Origin: Poecilobothrus nobilitatus | Taxonomy: Eukaryota > Arthropoda > Insecta > Diptera > Dolichopodidae | Assembly: GCA_947095535.1 (NCBI GenBank) | Contig: OX352774.1 | Location: 267,813,843-267,877,842 of the forward strand | Direction of reading: 5' to 3' | Length of the DNA: 64,000 nucleotides | Shown here: in pieces, positions 1-12,100 of the stretch | How the letters are laid out: each line of letters begins with the position of its first letter | Position numbering within the stretch: the first letter of the stretch is position 1 | Notes under the pieces: generated by a model | Databases searched by the model: none | Seen by the model: only the letters and a program-made list of their open reading frames with translations | Told to the model about the DNA's origin: nothing | Translations under genes and position numbers: made by a program

Positions 1-1000
1 CATATTGATATCTTCCCCTGGTTCAAAATCATACATTTCGTTTTACTAATATTAATTTTAGGTTTGTTTCCGCACATCTTCTCCCACAATATAATTAAGA
101 TGTCATCTGCCAATAATGATAGATTGGAATGTTCGATTTTATTTTTCATATCATTTATATATATGAGGAAAAGAAGAACACCTAAAACGAAGCCTTGTGG
201 AAGACCTAGCTTTATATCGAGTTTTTTTGATAGTTTAGAGTTTACTCTCGTTGTTTGGGTTCTACCTGACAGATAACTTTCAAACCACCGTACTTCATTC
301 TCCTTAATACCATATTCCTTTAGTTTTTCTGATCTAACAAACTGCTATAATATATTTTCCTTTATCTGTCTCCTTTTCCACTCTTTTACTATCTAATTTA
401 ATGCTGTCTCAGTGGAGTATCTTTTCGAAAACCTATTGTATGTTGCTTTCGTATATGTATTTTTCAAGTTGAACACACACTACCTTCTCTAAAATTTTTT
501 CATAAAATGGCAACATATTCACTGTCCTTAATTGCTCTGCGTTCATTTAATTTGTGTGGTAATTCTGTTTCAACATCTATTTATTCTTTATTTATATAAA
601 TTTCACTAAAATTTTTGTTGTTACTTTTTTTATAACTTTTAATTACTTAATTTTGTTTCAATATATTTATTTTTAAATTCATTTAATTTTCTATTATAAT
701 TGTTCCTTGCTAATCTATATTCATTCCAACTATTATTACCATTTATAAAGGAATTAAATGATTTCCTTAATGCATTTAATGATTTTATTATACCATTGAT
801 TTTATTAAATTTTGCGACTAAAGAATTTATTTATATTGCATATACATATCTAAAAATTTATTTTTATTTAATTTAGCTATAAAAACCTCTTTGTTATACT
901 TTATGTAACTTATTTTGTTATCTAATTGGCTTACTTCTATATTACTTATCTTAATTTCAATCGCACAAATACATGAACATTTTTTACAATACTATTACAT
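1..1000 (-). mobile_element. Non-LTR retrotransposon, reverse transcriptase fragment (family C)
   Basis: Read on the minus strand, roughly 330 down to 1 translates into the palm of a non-LTR reverse transcriptase: 'WFESYLSGRTQTTRVNSKLS', then motif B 'LGLPQGFVLGVLLFLIYIND', then motif C as 'LLADDILI', then 'ISKTKCMILN'. Positions 340-560 hold weaker, frame-shifted matches to the fingers region. Positions 630-800 translate to a basic stretch containing 'WNEYRLARNNYNRKLNEFKN', typical of the linker between endonuclease and RT. The element runs off the left edge of the window, so its 3' end is not seen. Several stops and shifts make it a dead copy. Its wording differs from the 26-31 kb family, so I treat it as a separate family. 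The RT assignment is firm; the clade is not. Confidence 0.75.
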
Positions 1001-1476
1001 TTTTTCAACTATATCTTCTCTACTGTCTTGACATTTTTTTATCGAGTACATAATTGGCATACATTCCACGTAGCCCCAAAGAACGGTTAAAAACATTTTC
1101 ACGTGGTGGATTATTCAACAATCAACCGCCTTACTTATCTATGGGTGTGTGAAAAAATTTTATTTTAAAATAAAAATTTGTTGCGAGGTATATATGTATG
1201 TATTTCTAAGAAAAGAACGGAAGAAAAGTAATTGAATTCATATCTGATTTTGTTTTTTTTTTATATAATTTTGTATGTATCTACTTACATATTATGTATC
1301 TATAAAATTCTAGCTATGATCCTTAAAATATATATGTACGTAATATGTATGTATGTATATAATTTTAAATACATATTATTATTAGTTAAATATTATAAAA
1401 ATCACAGAAATCTCTTTTTTAAAGTTTCAAAAATTTTAAAATCAGTTATGATTAGGTAGGTAGACATATTATGTAT
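1001..1476. other. AT-rich stretch, nothing recognised
   Basis: Mostly A/T runs and TATG/TATATG microsatellite-like sequence around 1190-1350. No coding-like frame, TIR or conserved motif was seen. Confidence 0.5.
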
Positions 1477-1687
1477 ACAGTCGGACTCGTTTAATTGCAC
1501 ACACTAAAAACACAGTCATTTGATGCTCATATCCGGGTTTTACAGTAATCCGAGGCCCGGATAACTGCACAAATTTGTACATTTAGAAAAACCATTGATA
1601 TAAGCACAGATATGTGCTTATATGCGTGTTTTTTAAAATTGATTTGTTGTAATTTTAATAATGCAAAAATATTAAGAGTTGGTTTTT

Positions 1688-1895
1688 TTTTCTTTTTCCT
1701 TGCCACTCCAATGAGGGCATCAACTAAGTCATTTATTATTCATATTTGACTAAGCTTCAGTTTCATGAATCATTAATTTAACTAAGCCGTTGATTACTCG
1801 ACTGCAGTTATTGTACAAGACTAATACGTTTCTTTTATTTCTACGCCATCTATTTCTTATACAAGAATTATATGGTTTATTATTATATTATTATA
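1688..1895 (-). mobile_element. 5'-truncated SINE copy (same family as the one at 4574-4968)
   Basis: The segment shares a long, diverged run with the SINE body at 4583-4760: AACTAAGTCATTTAT, CATATTTGACTAAGC, GTTGATTACTCG, TTGTACAAGACTA and ACAAGAATTATAT occur in the same order. On the minus strand it ends in an A-rich tail, the complement of the TTTTTTTTTCTTTTTCC at about 1685-1701. The tRNA-like head is missing, which is the usual 5' truncation. Confidence 0.65.
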
Positions 1896-2030
1896 TTATT
1901 AATATTATATTAACCAAGACCTAAGTAAACAGGCCAAGAACTGAAAACACATGAATGTAGTTGTGAGAGAATTGCAATCGATTCTCACGTATTGCGCGTA
2001 TGAATAATTTAATAATTGATGTGAGTCTCG

Positions 2031-2391
2031 ATTATAGCCATATAAGCGTGTACGAAATTTTAAAGAATGAAAGTAGTCTCGACGTATACTATTACGATAT
2101 TGAGGCAATTTATCTTAAGAAGCTTTTAAAATAAAAAATTTAAAGGAAGACAATTTTTTAAATGCATATTTATGAATGAAAATATTATATTTTAAAATAT
2201 CTTTCTTTAATGAATTATGTAAAAAAGATGCGACTTTAATTTTTTCTTTGAACCAAATTGAATAAAGTAAATGGTTTTTGTGTTATTTCAAGATTTATAG
2301 TCAGCCCCCTATTTTTTTCCATAAGACTGCGTGTAAATTTGTTAAAAGCTGGCCCCTTATTAAGCTTTTACTCTCTGCACTTTATGGCCTG
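2031..2391. other. 361-bp segment between 19-bp perfect direct repeats
   Basis: ATAATTGATGTGAGTCTCG occurs at 2012-2030 and again at 2392-2410. Such a long exact repeat flanking a short segment looks like a target-site duplication of a retroposed insert. The insert has no tRNA-like boxes or clear poly(A), so its class is unknown. Confidence 0.4.
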
Positions 2392-2476
2392 ATAATTGAT
2401 GTGAGTCTCGGGTAAAGCATTAATCATTGTTCTTTGCTACTTGTATTTGCTACTTGTATTTTGTATTTGCTACTTT

Positions 2477-2600
2477 GCTAGTGTCCTCTTTCGTTATTTT
2501 TTACTTTTACCTTCGTTTCATTCCGTCTTGCATATAAACTAAATTTGAGGTGAGATTTTTAGGAGTAATTTTTTAAACCAAAATTTTAGAGTTTAAAATG
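2477..2600. repeat. Partial copy of the MITE at 2873-3243
   Basis: About 120 bp starting AGTGTCCTCTTTCGTTATTT is nearly identical to 2891-3010, with a few substitutions and one indel near AAATTTGAG. The terminal GGGCCATTCC end is missing, so this is a broken copy lying in the same orientation as the left half of the neighbouring MITE. Confidence 0.7.
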
Positions 2601-2872
2601 TTAATTCAAAACTAATATTTTTTTTAATCAATAATGAAAACTTAAACACTTTTTAACAATTTTTTTTTAATAATTTGCCGGATACCTTCATAAATTAAAA
2701 AAATAATTCAAACACAAAATTTCAAATTATATTTGATATTTTTTTATACATAATATATTGCACCTCTACATGTGATTATTCATAAACTGACAACTTAATA
2801 TAATTTAGTTACATACTGTGGAATTTGTTAAAATTATGTTCCACAACGACAAAATTAAATTTAAATCTAATT

Positions 2873-3243
2873 GGGCCATTCCACACGAGTAGTGTCCTCT
2901 TTCGTTATTTTTTACTTTTATCTTCGTTTCATTCCGTCTTTCATATAAACTAAATTTGAGTGAGATTTTTAGGGGTAATTTTTTAAACCAAAATTTTAGA
3001 GTTTAAAAATTTAGCCCAAACAAAACCTCAAATAAAAATTACTTTAGGGTCAAAAAAATTTTATGTGTACACACATTTCATTCTCGTATTTATTATCTAT
3101 CTCTCACAACAAATTTTGTTTTAAAATGAAATATTTACACACACATATAAAAGTAATGGCAATCGAGAGGAACAGTGTGGAAATAAAAAAAGAGGAAAGT
3201 AGTCACGAAACGAAAAAGGACACTACTCGTATGGAATGGCCCA
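2873..3243. mobile_element. MITE with GGGCCATTCC termini
   Basis: The left end GGGCCATTCCACACGAGTAG (2873-) and the reverse complement of the right end, GGGCCATTCCATACGAGTAG (ending 3243), match at all but one of 20 positions, and the similarity continues through GTGTCC and a T-rich run. ATT flanks both sides and may be a 3-bp target duplication. Length is 371 bp with no coding capacity. The open frame in its right half (3063-3341) is a chance frame. An internal segment near 3121-3160 (AAATATTTACACACACATAT) recurs at about 41505 and 56380. Confidence 0.7.
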
Positions 3244-3533
3244 TTAAACGACAACAACAATTTGTATTTGTATTGTATGGTAATAGCCTTTGTCGTTACC
3301 ATTGTGATAATATATACATTGTTATAATATATAAATTATAAATGTTATTTTTTTTTTAATGAATGTGCATTTAACAGAGTTTTTTTCTATGGGTTATGGC
3401 TAATGAGTCAGAGATTTTCTGTGCTTTTAAAAGGTTTTTACATTGAAACGAGTTGCGCAAATCCGAGTAAAAATGTTAGAAAATAATGTTTAAATTTATG
3501 GTGCAAACTTTTTGCGTTCTTTTGTCTGACTGT

Positions 3534-4020
3534 ATATGTATGTAAATTATTTTGGTTACTTAATGTTTAAATTGAAGCGACTAAGCGAGACCGAGAGTTA
3601 TAATAAACAAAAAAATTTTTTTTTCGAAATGCCCATTTTTAACAATTTTCATTACGAGTTTTCGTTATCAAATATTCCCTAAAATATGCCGAATTTTATA
3701 TTAAAATAAAATTTGGAATTTTTCTTATAAGATATCAAAAATTTAACTGTGAATTCGTAATTTTAATTTTTTTTTTTCGTTATTAGGCATCTCCATAAAT
3801 TAGTTTTAAGCCTTTTTAGTTATTTTTGCAGCTTGCTTTTTGACATTTGTGAAAATAGAATGAGAGAATTTTTTTTTCAAAAAATAAGAGTGGGATTGAA
3901 AGTTTTCTTTGAAAGCTTTTTAACATAAACTTAAAATTTATTAAAAATTATTGTGCTGATTATCGTGCGAATACGGTAAGAAATTTTTAAAATATCGAGT
4001 TTTCATATTTATAGCTTCAT
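3534..4020. other. AT-rich spacer
   Basis: Nothing recognised. Long A/T runs, no conserved frame on either strand. Confidence 0.5.
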
Positions 4021-4573
4021 TTAGGGTAAGTTCACAAGGGATGCATGCATCCGGATGCAAAAATTTGATTGGCTGAAAATATATATCGTATTTATGGCAT
4101 GCTCTCCCTTTCGCCCATTTTAGATGCGATTTTTTTTGCATCCTCTATAACAAGCATACAAGATGCAAATTTGTTTTAACGTCAAATACAGAGGTAAAAT
4201 CAAACGTTAAAAATTTTAAACGTTAAATATTTTGAAAATAGATATAATTTTAACAATTAATTTTATTAATTAATTTTATATGTGTATTAATAAATTATAT
4301 TTATAATATTAATTAATATTTTTTCGTACATAAAATAAGAATTTTCTCGGGTTGATCATTTTGTATTTTGTAAATATCAAATGTCAAAACAATATACACA
4401 TACTAGCCTACTAGGTAGGTACTTTCAAATAAAACTATCAAAATAAAAATGTCGCCGTTTTGCAGATCGCGAACGAGTGGATGCATAATGGATGCAAAAT
4501 ATTTGTTAATATTACCGAAGAATGCACGAAATGTAACCGCAAAAATTTTTGCATCTGGATGCATCCCATGTGA

Positions 4574-4968
4574 CCTTTTTTTTTGCCACTATAAGGAGCA
4601 TAAGGCATCCACTAAGTCATTTATCATTCATATTTGACTAAGCTTTCTGGAATCATTATTTCACTAAACCGTTGATTACTCGGGTCTAGCTATTGTACAA
4701 GACTAGGCGTTTCTTTAGTTCTACGCATCTATCATCTTACACAAGAATTATATTTTACTATTATTTTATTATATATTATAATATGATATTAATTATAATT
4801 TATAAGACATATATACTTATTTTTAATTTAATTATATTATACTAATACATATTATAAGAAAAATGTCTATTATTTTTTATTAATCTATATGACCCAGCCG
4901 GGGTTTGAACCAGAGACCTTTCGTATGAAAAGCCGGTGTCTTAATCACTACACCATTGGCTGTATACG
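4574..4968 (-). mobile_element. tRNA-derived SINE, full length, with 7-bp target-site duplications
   Basis: Read on the minus strand it begins CGTATACAGCCAATGG, runs through a tRNA-like head, an AT-rich body and ends in GGCAAAAAAAAAGG. It is flanked by CATGTGA at 4567-4573 and 4969-4975 (plus-strand reading), a clean target-site duplication. The 5' tRNA head, internal Pol III boxes, A tail and TSD are the full hallmark set of a SINE. It lies inside the right TIR of a MITE and splits it, so the SINE is younger. Truncated relatives are at 1688-1895 and perhaps 55757-55795. Confidence 0.8.
4893..4965 (-). promoter_or_regulatory. Pol III A and B boxes in the SINE's tRNA-like head
   Basis: On the minus strand TGGTGTAGTGATTAAG fits an A box and GGTTCAAACCC fits a B box, spaced as in a tRNA. 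The sequence between them has a partial anticodon-arm shape (CTTT...AAAG) but the acceptor stem does not pair, so this is not a functional tRNA gene. It is the RNA polymerase III promoter region of the SINE. Confidence 0.65.
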
Positions 4969-4986
4969 CATGTGAAGTTACCCTTA

Positions 4987-5435
4987 AGTATATAAATTAT
5001 ATATCAAAATAAAATTTGGAATCTTTTCTTTTTTTTTTGCTGTAAATTTCAATTTGTATTTCGTAGTAATGTTTTGTCAGTTTAAAAAAAAGAAGTCAAG
5101 AAAATTAGTTAAACATTTTTGATACAGTCATTGAAAAAAAGCAAGTCTTTGACTGCTTTAATATTTTAAAGTTATGTATACTGAGTATACTAATTTGAGT
5201 TTTAAAATATGTAGTTATTATTAGTTAACCCTTAATTTTTATTTAATATTTTATTTACTATTAACTTCATGTTTACTATATTCCAATACTTCATGTTTCA
5301 ATACTTCATTTAATAATAATAATAATTGTATACTTTATGTAAATAATTAAAAAATATTTTAAAATTTAAATGAATTATTGGGGTTGGCCACGGTATCCCA
5401 AATGCAAAAGCCTAAACTTCAAAATCACAAAGCAG
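4987..5435. other. AT-rich spacer
   Basis: Nothing recognised. A/T-rich with AATAAT repeats near 5311-5327. Confidence 0.5.
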
Positions 5436-5627
5436 TTTTCTTATCATCGGATTGGCAACAGATCCTCGTCTCAATTTCCTAAAAGAATTTTGTGATTGGT
5501 TATCAGTTTGGAATACAAACGAAAATCCAAATAGTTTTAAAAAAGACGCGCTAGAAAAATTAGTTTCTGGAAATGAATTTCACTCATCTTATTTGAATTT
5601 CCTAATTTTAAAAATATTACAGAAATA
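5436..5627 (+). pseudogene. Possible P-type/THAP transposase fragment
   Basis: A frame without a start codon stays open for about 62 codons and reads 'LATDPRLNFLKEFCDWLSVW', then a polar stretch. A region of the form 'D-R-L-x-FL-x-F-x-DWL-x-x-W' occurs in P/THAP9-type transposases upstream of the conserved 'DxLExxFG' block. That downstream block is not found here, although a separate piece of such a transposase lies at 42360-42560. The call rests on a short motif and is tentative. Confidence 0.3.
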
Positions 5628-5639
5628 ATAAATTCTAAA

Positions 5640-6112
5640 TATGATTAACATTAAAATTAAAAAAGATATTTTCAGTTTCTTTTTTTATTTTTATTGTGTA
5701 TAAGATAAATGTTTTTATATATATGTATGTATGTTTGCATATATAAATGTTCAACAAAAGTTCTTATTTTTGAAGAGAAAATTGCTTGCACTTTTCCCCT
5801 TAAATATAATATATTTTTTCTACAATTTTTATTTTTTAAAGACTATAAAAATATAAAAATAAATGTGTAAAGTTCTTAATTAAAATTAGATGATTAGAAA
5901 TTAAAAGTCACATATAAAGATAAAAGCTTATAGTATTAATTGTATGTCCTAAATGTATTAAGGCATTTTATGGGTTTTTATAATTACATAAAATTCTTGT
6001 TAAAAATTTTTTGTAATGATTTTTAGCACCAACAATTTAATTCTAAAAAAAAGTTTAACAAATATCTTGAAAATAATTGATTATAACTAACTGGTTCAAG
6101 ATTGTGCACGAA
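5640..6112. other. AT-rich 3' flank of Dlg5
   Basis: This is downstream of the Dlg5 stop on the minus strand and should hold its 3' UTR. Several TTTATT (AATAAA on the minus strand) hexamers occur, for example near 5690 and 5829, but AT content is too high to choose a polyadenylation site. Confidence 0.4.
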
Positions 6113-9100
6113 TTAGCAATTTGAAATCGGTACCCATAAAACTTTTGATTGTTCTTCTTCTACAGATTCTTTTATTTGGGTACTCATATGTGTTATATTA
6201 ACGCCAGCTTGTATTACAGCTAAAAATAAGCAGTAAAACAATAAATTTTAATTTTATATAATAATTATTCCTTTACTTGATATGTATTGCTTATAATCCG
6301 TTTCCAGTTTTAACGCACGTTCATACATTTCTTTAGCAGCCTTAGCTGATATTTTATCAGTTGAATAGCGCGGATCTTTAATTTCTTTGATTTGCTTTGC
6401 TGATTTAAAACGGAGCAGCAACACAATCGGATAAATTTGTAAACGTTGTAAACGTTCGACTGCAGTTATTGAGATATCTAATATGCAATGACGATTCTTA
6501 AATAAAATTATTGCTCATTTATATGTTTTTGATAAAATTAAGTAAATACCCTTACATTTTTGCAACTATTTCTAATTGATTCTACAGTAGTACATTCGAA
6601 TTTATTTCCCTTACGGTGGTAATCAACAAATATATTTTTTTGTATACCTTCTTTCATTACATCTTCTGAGTAATCCATTTGTTTTTTAATGCAATGTTGA
6701 AATAACAAAGGAAAATCGATGGTTAGACGATCTGTTACACATTCCGCTAGTGGTCCTAATACGAGAACTGGGCGGCAAGTCGGATCTAAATAAAGAACGT
6801 TATAAATAATAAAAACATTGATTAATAAGCATATTTAAAAAAATAATATTATTGAACTTACAATCTAATCTTTCAACACGTTGATAGCTTAAAATTCCTC
6901 CATCGTCATTTAACATTCCCGAATCGGAAAAATAGCTTAATTGAGTGTTACTAAAACTTGCCAATTCCTTTGAATCTCGAGATGAACTGCGCTGATGCTT
7001 CTTTCTTCTAAAAAATGATCTACGTGCTGTTGTGTTACCTCTACGAGTGCTTCCACTTTCAGATTCAACACTATCGCTGCATAATCTTAATTCTTCTTCA
7101 ACTCTAAAATAAGAATAATAAATAATGAAATTTAATTTAATTTATATATATTTTATGTTTAATTTTCTTTTACTTTGCTTGACTTGGGATTAAACCACAT
7201 TCTCTTTTACGACCATATTCATTTAAAGTCCATGCTCGCCATTGCCCAAAATTACCTCCAAAAATTGTGTTGTCAACATATAAAACATCATCTTTTACAA
7301 AACGAAGATCATTATCATTTATATCGCCAGTCCGATCAAATCCGACACGAATGTAAAATGAGTCCCCAGTTTTATCTTGCATCAAATTTAATTCTGAAAA
7401 TTTTTATTTATTTTTTTTGTTTGAATATGAATATAGAAATATTTACATTATTTTAATTTAATTAAACTTCTTGTTGTTATAACTTACTTTGAATATTATT
7501 TTGAACTAACATTGTTACAGTATCTGTTATTTTATTAGATATTTCGTTTGCCGCTTGTTCGGCAGTAACGTTTCTTAAACTTACACCGTTATACTCTAAT
7601 ATTTGGTCGCCTTTTCTAATTCCAGCTAAGTAGGCAGGTGAATCTGGCTGAACATCGTGAACAAAGATTCCAACCTTATTGCCTCCGAATAATTTTATTC
7701 CAAGGTTCTTACTTTTATGATTGGGCAGAGTTATAAATCTGGGATCCTCTTCGAAAATACTTCCAGATATATCTGCTTGACTTGAATGATCTGAGTGGTT
7801 TTCTAAACTGTCAGTAAATTTTTGATTTTTGATTGGGATTGAAACCATATTAGAAGATTTTTGCACCGTATTCGATATAGATGATAATGTAACTGAAGAA
7901 GTTGGTGGAGATGTAGCTATTGACGGACGAACAGCAGGACGCGGAGAATTTCTGGGGGTTGGTGATCCAGAATGGTTTAGTTGCTCAGTATCCATTTTGT
8001 TATATATGTCGTACTCTTAAAAATATTGAATTAAAATCATATGGATAGAATTATAAAAGCTAGCTTTAACTTACTTTCAGGATTATATTGAACCAACATA
8101 GTTATTGAGTTCCCACATTGCCGCAAAACATGAGCTGCCATATCATTTGTTGCCTGTCGCATATTAATACCACAAACTTCTAAAAGTTGATCTCCGATTT
8201 GTAAACCTGCTCTACTTGCTATACTTTTTTCTTGCACAGATGAAACGAATATTCCATTTCCGTTATTGTTGCACAATATAGTTATACCTAAAGATTTGTC
8301 ACTTTTGTCAATAGTAACTCTCCTTAAATCACCTGGACATAAAAAATCTGAAATATTTGAATTCCGTTTTTGAGCGCCATGACTTAAAATTTCAACGTGA
8401 ACGGTTGGCATTGGACTTCCACGTTCACTGTGATGGTCAATAGACCCTGTGCTATTCTTAACACCACTACCCTTACTAGTAACACTATGATTTGATGGTA
8501 TACGAAAGCGCTGATGCTCTTTTTTCCTTGGAAAAGTTCCTCCTTCGTATATTGAATTATACCCATTTGAACATTCATCGTGATCACGAGTAGGCATTAC
8601 TGAATTGCTGGTTTCCACCATACTATTTACCATACTGTTATTTTTTGATGCTATCATTTGGGTTTTGTTAAATTGATAATCAATCGGAGAATTATACATA
8701 TGATTTGGTATCATTTGTGTTGGTGAATATTCAATATCGAACTTATCTGACGAGGAATTACCTCCAATGTGCCCTACAGAGTTATTACCACCGCATGTTT
8801 CGCTTATTGTTGGATTTTTTACAACACAAGATGTTGTAGAATTATCAGTTGAATGAGCATTAATTGGTACAATCAGTGGACTCGGTGTTTTTAGTTTCTG
8901 TGTAGGATACACACTTGAAAAATTTGGTGAAAAAGTCGATGTATGTCTGTTAAATGAAGCGACGCCAGAATGTGTATTTAGAAAAAACTGATTGTGTGTC
9001 GTACTTGTATTTTGAGGACTCACCGCACTTCCATGTGAAATTATAGTTTCTGTTCCAATACTTTCACTATCACTTGGATATTTTAAAACATTTCTATTAA

Positions 9101-12100
9101 ATTGAGTTTTCGGAAAATTATTACACCGTTCTTGTAAGTTTGAAGGAGTTTTTTGCATGAGAAACGAATCTATCGAATTTTGTGATTTCATGGATATTAC
9201 ATCATAATAATTTGCACTTCCAGTAACCATAGTTGGCGGATGAATTGATTTCCCTTCATAACTTATTGCAGTAAAAGGAGATTTTGATTGTTGTGTTACA
9301 GCTCCGCTTGACAAAATTGTTTGATCAACAATTTGTTTTTTACCTAAAAAATCCAATGAATTGGGTTGATATGATTGGTGATGATTTGATTGGTGATGCT
9401 GTTGTTGAGCCATTTGACCACTAGTTTTATATAAATTATTATCTGATGGCGTGAGATTAAGACTTAGTCTGTTTTGGTAGTTCATATTGTTGTTAGTATG
9501 ATGACGATTTGTAACCACGGTTGCATACTTATCTATTGGTATCTTGATTCTTAAATTCGGTTCTATATTTTGCTTGCCGTGCGATAGAGGAGGAGTGAAG
9601 GCGGATTTTATGTGGTCTAAAATAATCGGTTCGGTATCAAAGTTTGAGGTATATACAGAGTGCCTATGTAAAAACCCACCAGAATTATTTGGTTGAAAAA
9701 AATTCAACGGTATTGGATTAGAATTTCTATTAGGTTTTTGTTTCGCAGAAGATCCAGTACTACTACTGGAACTTCCATGTTGCGGCACTCTGTCTAACTG
9801 ATCACCATTGTTATCGATTTCAATGGTACCTCCACCACCTCCTGTAAATAAAGATAAAACAGGCACTCTTTCTTTTTTCCTATTAACAATGGTTCCGGTA
9901 GGATTTTCTTGAGTTGAATTTAATATAGTCGCTCTAGGCCAAGTACCCATGCTTTTTCCAGTGTCTTTTTCTTTTTTGCTTCGCTTACTACGTTTTAAAG
10001 CATGTTTTTCAGAGTTTTCATCACTTACTGATTCTAAAGCTGCGTAAGCGCTTTCTTGGCTTAAATGATCTACTTCAGGTCCAGATTTTGTTATATGTAT
10101 TTTTTTCATTTTTTTTATCATTTCAGTAAAAAATGGTGGCTTAGAAGAAGTTGAAACCTGAAATTTAAAATATACAAAATTATTTTAATTTTTTAATTTT
10201 GATAGTAGTTGCTACTTACTTTATGCATAGATTCATTTGAATCCGTTTGAGCTGACGTATTTGTCATTCGTCTGTTTTTTAAACAGTTATTATTTGAATT
10301 TCCACCATCCTGAACATTTTTTAAAGCAACTATTGTTAATAAATCATGCCTATGATCCTCTAATATTTTCATTACTTCTTTTGCAGACTGTATTCCTTGC
10401 ATTGATTTATTATTAATACTTAAAATTCTATCGCCAACATCTAATTCTGGTTCAAAACTGGCTGTTGAGTTTTTTTCTATTTTAGATATGAAAACTCCAG
10501 TTTCCAAATGCAAACCAACATTTTGATTGTCTTGTACGTTTAAATGAACCGTGTACAACTGCCGTTTAGTTTGTTTTGGTCGTTGAACTAAAATAAGACA
10601 TTTTGGAGCATTATTTTTAATGGTTTCTATAACTAGTCGTTTATTTATAGGTTGACAATCTAAATCATTGACTTTAATAATAATATCGTTAACTTTTAAC
10701 TTTCCAACTGCAGGGGAGCAATTTGAAATACCGCAAACTAATTGTTTATTATGAGAATCATCTAAAATTAAACCAATATCATCATCTTCTCTGTAATTGC
10801 ACAATTCAACTTCCAAAACATCATCAGTTTCAAATGAGCTCCATCGAAAACTTTGTCTTGATGTAGAATTTGAGTTTAGACGTATATCGAGCTGCTCTTT
10901 AAGGCTTTCAATTTTTCGTTGAGATTCATCGTTTTGTTTTTTTATTTCCTCACTGTCTCGAATAGCGGCTAGTAAATTTGAAACAGCAGTATCTCTTTCA
11001 CGGCGAAGTTCATCGCATAAGTGCTTAACAGAATCTCGTTCTTGAACGATTTTTTCTCGCTCAGAAATTGCCCAGTCTCTTCTGCTTTTTGCAATATCTG
11101 TTTCTTTATCTGCTTTTTCCTTTTCATTTCTTAATTTTTCAAAGGCTTTTCTCAATTTTTCTAATTCTTTTGTCTGGTTTTCTTGTGTCTCTGCGTTCCA
11201 AGAATTTTCTCTTGACTCCAAAATTTGAATCTTTTTATGTAAATCATCTATGATTATTTGAAGTTTGATTTCATCTTTAACTTTTAGATCAAGATCTTTT
11301 TTTGTAGCTGACAAGTCATCACTCATTTTTTGATGTTCTTGAAGTACATTATCCCTTTCAGAGAGAATTTGATTTAATTCTTCTTTTAAGTGATTTCTAT
11401 GAAATTTTGTTGTTAAAAGTTCATTTGCTCTAGCTTGCATTACGGAACGCATTTCTTCCATTTCTTTTTCCTAAAATTAATAACCTTAAAAAAAGTAATC
11501 TAATGTTTAATGAATTACCTGTTGTGATATAAATTGATCTTTCTTGTCTCTATAAACTTTAAATTCTTTTTTTGCTTTATCTAATTCATCTATTGTAGCC
11601 GACAATTGTATATGAAGTTTATCTCTTTCGACAGCAATGTTATTTCTTTCTTTTGACATATCGGAATACATTTTTTTAAATAATTGAGCTTCCTCGATAA
11701 ATTTTTCATACTTAACATAACATGAACTGTCACATTTTTGAACAGTAGTGTTATTATTTGAGTTATTGTTACTAGGATTTGGGTAATCAACAACTCCACA
11801 ACCCGTGTTCCCATTATTATTTGCATATGGATAATTAAAAAATTGAACTGAATGATTCCCCTCTTCGTTTTCATTTTCCCCTTCTTGCTGTTTTACTGAT
11901 TCCATTAATCTGCGTAACTTTCTTTCTAGAAGCATATTTTGTTGCGACAAACGAGCATTTTCATTCGTTACTTCCGTGTATTTATTATGTTCTTCAGCTG
12001 AAGATTCCAATTGTTTCATTGCAGCTATATACTGTTCTTTATAAAAACCAAGCATTGAAGCCATTTCATCCGATCTGCGCGCAGACTCTGAACATTGTCT

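Larger units (their letters stand above)
1479..3533. mobile_element. Possible pogo/Tigger-like TIR pair enclosing other insertions
   Basis: The left end reads TA|CAGTCGGACTCGTTTAATTG and the right end, reverse-complemented, reads TA|CAGTCAGACAAAAGAACG. Both sit on a TA dinucleotide, as expected for the Tc1/mariner-pogo superfamily, and the left end resembles the CAG...CTCGTTTTATTGC style of Tigger ends (from memory of the family). Similarity between the two ends falls off after about 9 bases. No transposase frame is visible inside. The interior instead holds a SINE fragment, a direct-repeat-flanked insert and a MITE, so this may be an old non-autonomous copy used as a landing pad, or a chance pairing of two ends. 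Confidence 0.35.
4024..4983. mobile_element. PIF/Harbinger-like MITE, host of a nested SINE
   Basis: The left end is TTA|GGGTAAGTTCACAAGGGATG. The right end, reverse-complemented, is GGGTAACTTCACATG and is followed on the plus strand by TTA. A 3-bp TTA target duplication with GGGT... ends fits the PIF/Harbinger type. The inner part of the right TIR lies at 4541-4572 (GATGCATCCCATGTGA) and is separated from the outer part (AGTTACCC, 4976-4983) by the SINE. Without the SINE and one TSD copy the MITE would be about 560 bp. It has no coding capacity. The copy-specific GATGCATGCATCCGGATGC sequence makes the TIR palindromic. Confidence 0.7.

Noticed and set aside
3063..3341. 92-codon plus-strand frame
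   Set aside because: It spans the right half of a MITE and its flank; no domain, low-complexity Lys/Glu content.
4893..4965. Functional tRNA gene on the minus strand
   Set aside because: A and B boxes are present but the acceptor stem does not pair and the anticodon arm has only four pairs; the A tail and TSD show it is a SINE head.
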